A stretch of 64,000 bases of DNA from Kroppenstedtia sanguinis (GTDB lineage: Bacteria; Bacillota; Bacilli; Thermoactinomycetales; DSM-45169), in NCBI RefSeq assembly GCF_050433445.1, contig NZ_JBNPXF010000016.1, forward strand, positions 1 to 64,000, written 5' to 3'. Positions 60,180-64,000 of this stretch are shown here, one piece after another. Below the pieces are notes generated by a model. It was not told where the DNA came from, ran no database searches, and saw nothing but the letters and a program-made list of their open reading frames with translations. The translations under genes and the position numbers were made by a program. Positions within the stretch are counted from its first letter, which is position 1; each line of letters opens with the position of its first letter.

Positions 60180-60212
60180 TACATGGACAGTCCGGCGGGA
60201 GGAGGGAGACAT

Positions 60213-61640
60213 ATGCTGTCCTGGTTGATGAAGCGACTCACTAATGGGGTGGTCGATTCTGTATTGGATCGGGTTATCCAGGATCCTTATACAGAGAATC
60301 TGTTCTCTTTTGTCACCATTGCGCAAAAACTGACCCCGCGGGCCATTGTGGAGGCGACCATGCGGGCGGAGTCGGGCAAGCCTATTGAACGTCCCTTGGG
60401 CAGTCCGGTGATTCGCTCTCCCTGGGATCAACTCACATTTAATCCGGTACATTTGTATCGGATGCCTACAGCGGACGGGGTCGGCATCCATACCGGTACC
60501 ACCATCGGCCCTCGGGCAACCAAGCCACTAAAGCTGGAGATTCCCATCTTGATCTCTGGGATGTCCTATGGAGGCGCGTTGGGATTGAAGGCCAAGCTGG
60601 GATTGGCGCGAGGGGCCAGCCTGGCAGGGACAGCCACCAATTCCGGGGAGGCTCCCTTGGTTCCGGAAGAGCGTCGGGAAGCCAAATATTTTATCGGCCA
60701 GTACAATCGAGGGGGTTGGATGAACGATCCTGAATCTTTGCGTCAACTGGATGCCATTGAAATCCAGTTGGGCCAGGGAGCTCAGGCGGCAGCGCCGATG
60801 GGAAGTTCCTCCTGGCAGTTGGACGAGCCTTTTCGCAAGCGTTTTGGTATCCGCGATGGAGAGGGTGCTCCCATCCACACCCGATTGGAGGGGGTGGACC
60901 ATCCGTCGGACTTTCCACCTCTGGTACGGTCTCTGCGGGAAACCTACGGGGTGCCGGTGGGGTTGAAAACTTGTGCCAGTCACTACCTGGAGCAGGAGAT
61001 CGACATCGCACTGGATGGGGGGATCGACTATATTGTGGTGGATGGGGCGGAGGCAGGCACTCATGGCGGCCCAACTATTCTCCAGGACGATGTGGGCCTG
61101 CCCACTCTGTTCGCCCTGAGCAGGACGATTCGTCACCTGGAGAGACGAGGGGTGAAACGGGAGGTTTCCGTCATCGCCGCTGGCGGCCTGACCACGCCGG
61201 GTCATTTTCTCAAAGCGATGGCCCTGGGAGCGGATGCAGTCTATATCGGATCGATCGCACTGGTGGGAATGCTCCACACCCAGTTCAATCTGGCTTCTCC
61301 CTTGGAACCACCGGTTCAAGTCCTCTTATACCAAGGCAAGTTCAAAGAAGACTTCAATGTGGAACAAGGCGCTGAACATCTGGCCAAATTTCTCAAATCC
61401 TGTGTGGAGGAGATGAAAATGGTCGCCTACGCCCTGGGAAAATCCGATCTCATGCAGATCGACAGGCAGGATCTGGTCTCCCTAGACAGGGAACTGGCCC
61501 GGCTCCTGGATGTGGATTACGCAGCTCATCCCCGGTCGGAACAACATCTCGCCTGGACAGAGGAAGGGAACCCCTGGGATTTTACAAAGGTTTCCAACCC
61601 GGCTGAGACCAGCGAAAACGCCCCGCCCCCCTACCATTGA
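60213..61640 (+). CDS. FMN-binding glutamate-synthase-family protein (YerD-like)
   Basis: A 475-residue protein with the GltS central and FMN barrel domains: EIPILISGMSYGGALGLKAKLGLARGASLAGTATNSGE, QYNRGGWMNDPESLRQLDAIEIQLGQGAQAAAPM, YIVVDGAEAGTHGGPT and VSVIAAGGLTTPGHFLKAMALGADAVYIGS. The glutaminase domain is absent, and the three-Cys iron-sulfur ligand pattern of glutamate synthase is not visible. The role is uncertain. The ATG at 60213 has GGAGG 7 bases upstream. It directly follows the coat gene, perhaps in one spore-phase operon. Confidence 0.85.
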   Translation: MLSWLMKRLTNGVVDSVLDRVIQDPYTENLFSFVTIAQKLTPRAIVEATMRAESGKPIERPLGSPVIRSPWDQLTFNPVHLYRMPTADGVGIHTGTTIGPRATKPLKLEIPILISGMSYGGALGLKAKLGLARGASLAGTATNSGEAPLVPEERREAKYFIGQYNRGGWMNDPESLRQLDAIEIQLGQGAQAAAPMGSSSWQLDEPFRKRFGIRDGEGAPIHTRLEGVDHPSDFPPLVRSLRETYGVPVGLKTCASHYLEQEIDIALDGGIDYIVVDGAEAGTHGGPTILQDDVGLPTLFALSRTIRHLERRGVKREVSVIAAGGLTTPGHFLKAMALGADAVYIGSIALVGMLHTQFNLASPLEPPVQVLLYQGKFKEDFNVEQGAEHLAKFLKSCVEEMKMVAYALGKSDLMQIDRQDLVSLDRELARLLDVDYAAHPRSEQHLAWTEEGNPWDFTKVSNPAETSENAPPPYH

Positions 61641-61658
61641 CTGGTAAGGGCCCAAAAA

Positions 61659-61689
61659 CCCCCCCTCTCCTGATGATGGAGAGGGGGGG
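61659..61689 (-). terminator. Strong terminator of the phosphotransferase gene
   Basis: A 12-bp stem CCCCCCCTCTCC/GGAGAGGGGGGG with TTTTT on the minus strand. It belongs to the minus-strand gene whose 3' end was cut off by MITE-A. Confidence 0.8.
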
Positions 61690-61696
61690 CCTCTGG

Positions 61697-61810
61697 TCAG
61701 CCGATATTAGCCGTTAGTTGGTTCAACTCCGTAAGAAATTGCATGAGTCGTTGCCGGATGATCGAAGGGTCTCCCATTCGCAGGCGCGTCTGTCGAGAGA
61801 TATCTCCTGC
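61697..61810 (-). pseudogene. Orphan 3' end of the phosphotransferase gene
   Basis: Thirty-seven codons and a stop (ISRQTRLRMGDPSIIRQRLMQF...) continue the frame of the gene at 62058-63053 if MITE-A and one 9-bp duplication are removed. It is now disconnected and lacks a start. Confidence 0.9.
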
Positions 61811-62069
61811 CAGGCGTGTTGATTAGCCATATTTTGGGTGGGGAGATCGTGTTCTACCACGCTCCGGTTGCCATCCAGCAAGGAAGTGAAAACTGGCCGC
61901 TCCAAATCTTCCGATCGGGCAGGGGCAAAGCCTTACGGAAGCAACACAGGGAAGAGGTTGCCCCTAAGCGCCCTCCCTCCAGATTCTCCGCTAGGTAGGA
62001 TGGCAAAGGTCGCTTTGGCAGCACACGACTCCCTTCCGCCGCCCATTTTCTGGTTAATCAACAGCCCTG
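61811..62069 (+). repeat. MITE-A copy 6 inside the phosphotransferase gene
   Basis: A 259-bp copy (short internal deletion) with both terminal repeats and perfect 9-bp flanks ATCTCCTGC (61802-61810 and 62070-62078). The perfect duplication indicates a recent insertion. Confidence 0.96.
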
Positions 62070-63053
62070 ATCTCCTGCTAAGATCCGCCAGTGGGTCGTG
62101 ATCTCATCGAAAAGCCATAGGAGATGTTCCAGAAAAATGGAGTGAAGAAGTGATTCAGATCCGTTGGTATAGCCCTGGAGAAAGCCTTCAGCAATAGCAT
62201 TGAGGGTGTCTATCTTCCAATGGGTGGCGTGCCGCTCATAACGGGGAGTGTTCAGATAGGCAGGCAACAGTAAAGTGTAGCAGTGGTAAAAGAATGCGGC
62301 ATAACGGGTTCCGTCATCCAGTCGCGGGACCGGGTCGATGATCCCGGTCAATTTGCCGCCCCTTCCCATCCAGTTTTCCGGAGTGAGATCTCGGTTTACC
62401 AGAGAAATTCGATCCCATCGGCGGGAGGAAAGAGCCTGCTCCAGAGCTTTTTCCACCTGGGGTTGGTTAAGAGGCAGATCTGAGGCGGCCAGCATTTCGA
62501 AGGAACGGAGCGTTCCCTCATTTTCTTCTTCCAGAATCAGCGCCAGTGGACGGAGATCTTCCCCGATCAGCTGAGTCCCTTTTGGGATCAGTTCTCCCCA
62601 TCCATCCAATTCCGGCTTCTGCTTGTGGAGTTGACGGTAGAATTTACCCAGATCCTGGCCGAGATCCAGCGCTTCTTCTGTACAGAGATGCTGGATGGAG
62701 ACGGTCTCACCCAGATCACTCTCCATTGTAAAGGAATTGTCCGGATCGACCTGATAGTGATAGCGGGTGGGACAAATCCCAGGGCGACATCGGTTGGCAA
62801 CGCGGTAGAAGTGGGCGACCGATTCGTATTCAGCTCTCCACTTTTTCGCATCATAAGGCACTTGCTCCCCGTAGGCGCTCTTCTTTTTCAGGCGAACCAC
62901 CAAGGATTCAGCATTGGGAAGCGCGATCCGGTAAGCTCGGTGCCAGGCCCCCTCTGCCAGTAACTGGAACTGGAAACCTGTTGTGATGGGGACGCTACTG
63001 AAACGGAGTGCAGCTCGGATGCGCTCTTCCACTGTCATATTTTTGTGACCCAT
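62058..63053 (-). CDS. Aminoglycoside-phosphotransferase-like protein, C-terminus truncated by MITE-A
   Basis: Now 331 residues, previously about 366. It has the APH fold: FQFQLLAEGAWHRAYRIALPNAESLVVRLKK (nucleotide loop and Lys), LVNRDLTPENWMG (catalytic loop; HGD of typical APH is NRD here) and TGIIDPVPRLDDGTRYA (metal-binding Asp). The last three residues (QGC) and the stop come from the terminal repeat of the MITE. The lost 37 residues form a helix at the C-terminus, so the protein may still fold. It overlaps the adh stop region, so the two genes are coupled. Confidence 0.82.
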   Translation of the reverse strand: MGHKNMTVEERIRAALRFSSVPITTGFQFQLLAEGAWHRAYRIALPNAESLVVRLKKKSAYGEQVPYDAKKWRAEYESVAHFYRVANRCRPGICPTRYHYQVDPDNSFTMESDLGETVSIQHLCTEEALDLGQDLGKFYRQLHKQKPELDGWGELIPKGTQLIGEDLRPLALILEEENEGTLRSFEMLAASDLPLNQPQVEKALEQALSSRRWDRISLVNRDLTPENWMGRGGKLTGIIDPVPRLDDGTRYAAFFYHCYTLLLPAYLNTPRYERHATHWKIDTLNAIAEGFLQGYTNGSESLLHSIFLEHLLWLFDEITTHWRILAGDQGC

Positions 63054-63056
63054 CAC

Positions 63057-64000
63057 TCACAGAGAGTGGCGCAAAATGGATAGGACATCATGGCGCTCCA
63101 ATCGTTTCACACGACCGAAGGACCCTCTGGCCATGGCCCGATCCGCCATTAGGTCTAAACGGCTGTCATCGATGTCATAATCGGCCAGACGGGATGGAGC
63201 CCCTAGATCCGACCAGAAACGACGCAAGCCATCGATCCCTTCCAATGCCACCTCTTTTTTGGACTTACCGACAGGGTCCACATCAAACACCCGAACCGCT
63301 AACTGGTAGCAACGATCCACGTTTTCATCCAGGGTATGCTTCATCCAATGAGGAAAGAGGATCGCCAGCCCCCCACCGTGAGGGATATCGTAGACTGCGG
63401 AGACGGCATGTTCGATATTATGGGTGGCCCAATCCCCTGACGTTCCCATCGATAACATCTGGTTCAAGGCGATGGTGCCACAATAGAGGATGGTTTCCCG
63501 GTGTGGATAACTGTGCAGATCCTCCAGCAGTTTGGGAGCGGTCTCCATCACCGTCTGCAAGACGGATTCACACATCCGATCTTGAAGAGGGGTATGGGGA
63601 GTCACATGAAAATACTGTTCAAACACATGGGACATCATGTCTACGATTCCGTAGAGGGTCTGGTCTCGGGGAACCGAGAAGGTGTGGACGGGATCTAGGA
63701 TGGAGAATTGCGGAAAGGTGTAGGGACTTCCCCAACTACACTTCTCCTGTGTTTCCCAATTGGTGATGACAGAGCCGGAGTTCATTTCCGATCCGGTGGC
63801 AGCCAGAGTGAGCACTGTCCCAAAAGGAAGGGCACCGGTCGCCTGAGTCTTCCGGGTGATAATGTCCCAGATGTCTGCCTCCGAGGTGGCCCCGGCAGCA
63901 ATCGCCTTCGTACAGTCGATCACACTGCCGCCACCGACAGCCAGAAGAAACTGTATCTGTTCCCGTCGGCAGATTTCGATTCCCTTGCGCACGGTGGTCA
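63057..64000 (-). CDS. Iron-containing alcohol dehydrogenase (partial, N-terminus beyond window)
   Basis: At least 312 C-terminal residues of a group III alcohol dehydrogenase like B. subtilis YugJ: FLLAVGGGSVIDCTKAIAAG (NAD(P)-binding), TLAATGSEMNSGSVITN, and the iron ligands in YGIVDMMSHVFEQYF, DWATHNIEHAVSAVYDIPHGGGLAILFPHWM. It probably reduces aldehydes to alcohols. The frame runs off the right edge. It is the upstream gene of the truncated phosphotransferase. Confidence 0.92.
   Translation of the reverse strand, partial: TTVRKGIEICRREQIQFLLAVGGGSVIDCTKAIAAGATSEADIWDIITRKTQATGALPFGTVLTLAATGSEMNSGSVITNWETQEKCSWGSPYTFPQFSILDPVHTFSVPRDQTLYGIVDMMSHVFEQYFHVTPHTPLQDRMCESVLQTVMETAPKLLEDLHSYPHRETILYCGTIALNQMLSMGTSGDWATHNIEHAVSAVYDIPHGGGLAILFPHWMKHTLDENVDRCYQLAVRVFDVDPVGKSKKEVALEGIDGLRRFWSDLGAPSRLADYDIDDSRLDLMADRAMARGSFGRVKRLERHDVLSILRHSL

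Noticed and set aside
63008..63766. 252-codon plus-strand frame at the right edge
   Set aside because: It is the complement of the alcohol dehydrogenase gene, which has all family motifs on the minus strand.

Overview
The window looks like the chromosome of a thermophilic or mesophilic, endospore-forming Bacillota. A member of the Thermoactinomycetaceae or a close Bacillales relative fits best, but this is inferred from gene content and not from a marker gene. The evidence is strong AGGAGG-type ribosome binding sites with frequent GTG/TTG starts, spore genes (YjcZ-like micropeptides, CotF-like coat proteins, two RsfA-type regulators), a YtxJ-type bacilliredoxin, a BirA-type biotin operator, a Fur box and a Bacillus-like yclNOPQ siderophore operon. 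No rRNA or tRNA gene was recognised.

Layout. 0-11 kb: fused OpuA-type compatible-solute permease/binding protein, Fur-regulated yclNOPQ (minus strand), a frameshifted YraQ-type permease, and a TetR-MmpL export unit. 11.4-16.3 kb: accessory region with a broken serine-protease copy, two CRISPR arrays sharing one repeat and one duplicated leader, a cation/proton antiporter and a small secreted protein; no cas genes are present. 16.4-23 kb: a graveyard of truncated regulator, PIN-toxin and lysE fragments mixed with small metabolic, acetyltransferase, sigma-factor and WYL-regulator genes. 23-29.3 kb: trypsin-like protease, spermidine synthase, bioY under a BirA box, dimethylargininase and leuCD. 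29.6-32 kb: a decayed DinB gene and a decayed polar amino-acid ABC transporter. 32-36.4 kb: envelope genes (LCP ligase, DUF3153-like lipoprotein, an mraY outside any cell-wall cluster). 36.4-42.8 kb: a coherent sugar-utilisation unit (HAD phosphatase, RpiR regulator, NanE epimerase, ROK kinase, Gfo/Idh oxidoreductase, mannitol-type PTS EIICB and EIIA) without mtlD. 43-51.6 kb: ABC1 kinase with phasin-like partner, YrzF-like kinase, NamA, CoA-binding protein, UPF0261 protein. 52.4-61.6 kb: TPR protein, M29 aminopeptidase, nagA, RsfA pair, YtxJ, spore micropeptides, coat proteins and a glutamate-synthase-like flavoprotein. 62-64 kb: a truncated phosphotransferase and the start-less end of an iron alcohol dehydrogenase running off the edge.

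The most distinctive feature is a set of at least thirteen short non-coding elements (two size families, MITE-A about 310 bp and MITE-B about 200 bp) that share the same terminal inverted repeats (CAGG-x-x-TGTTGATTA ends). Most are flanked by 9-bp target duplications. They have broken at least one transporter gene, truncated a kinase-like gene and separated genes from their terminators. The second region of interest is the 36-43 kb PTS/NanE cluster, whose substrate cannot be mannitol in the usual pathway.
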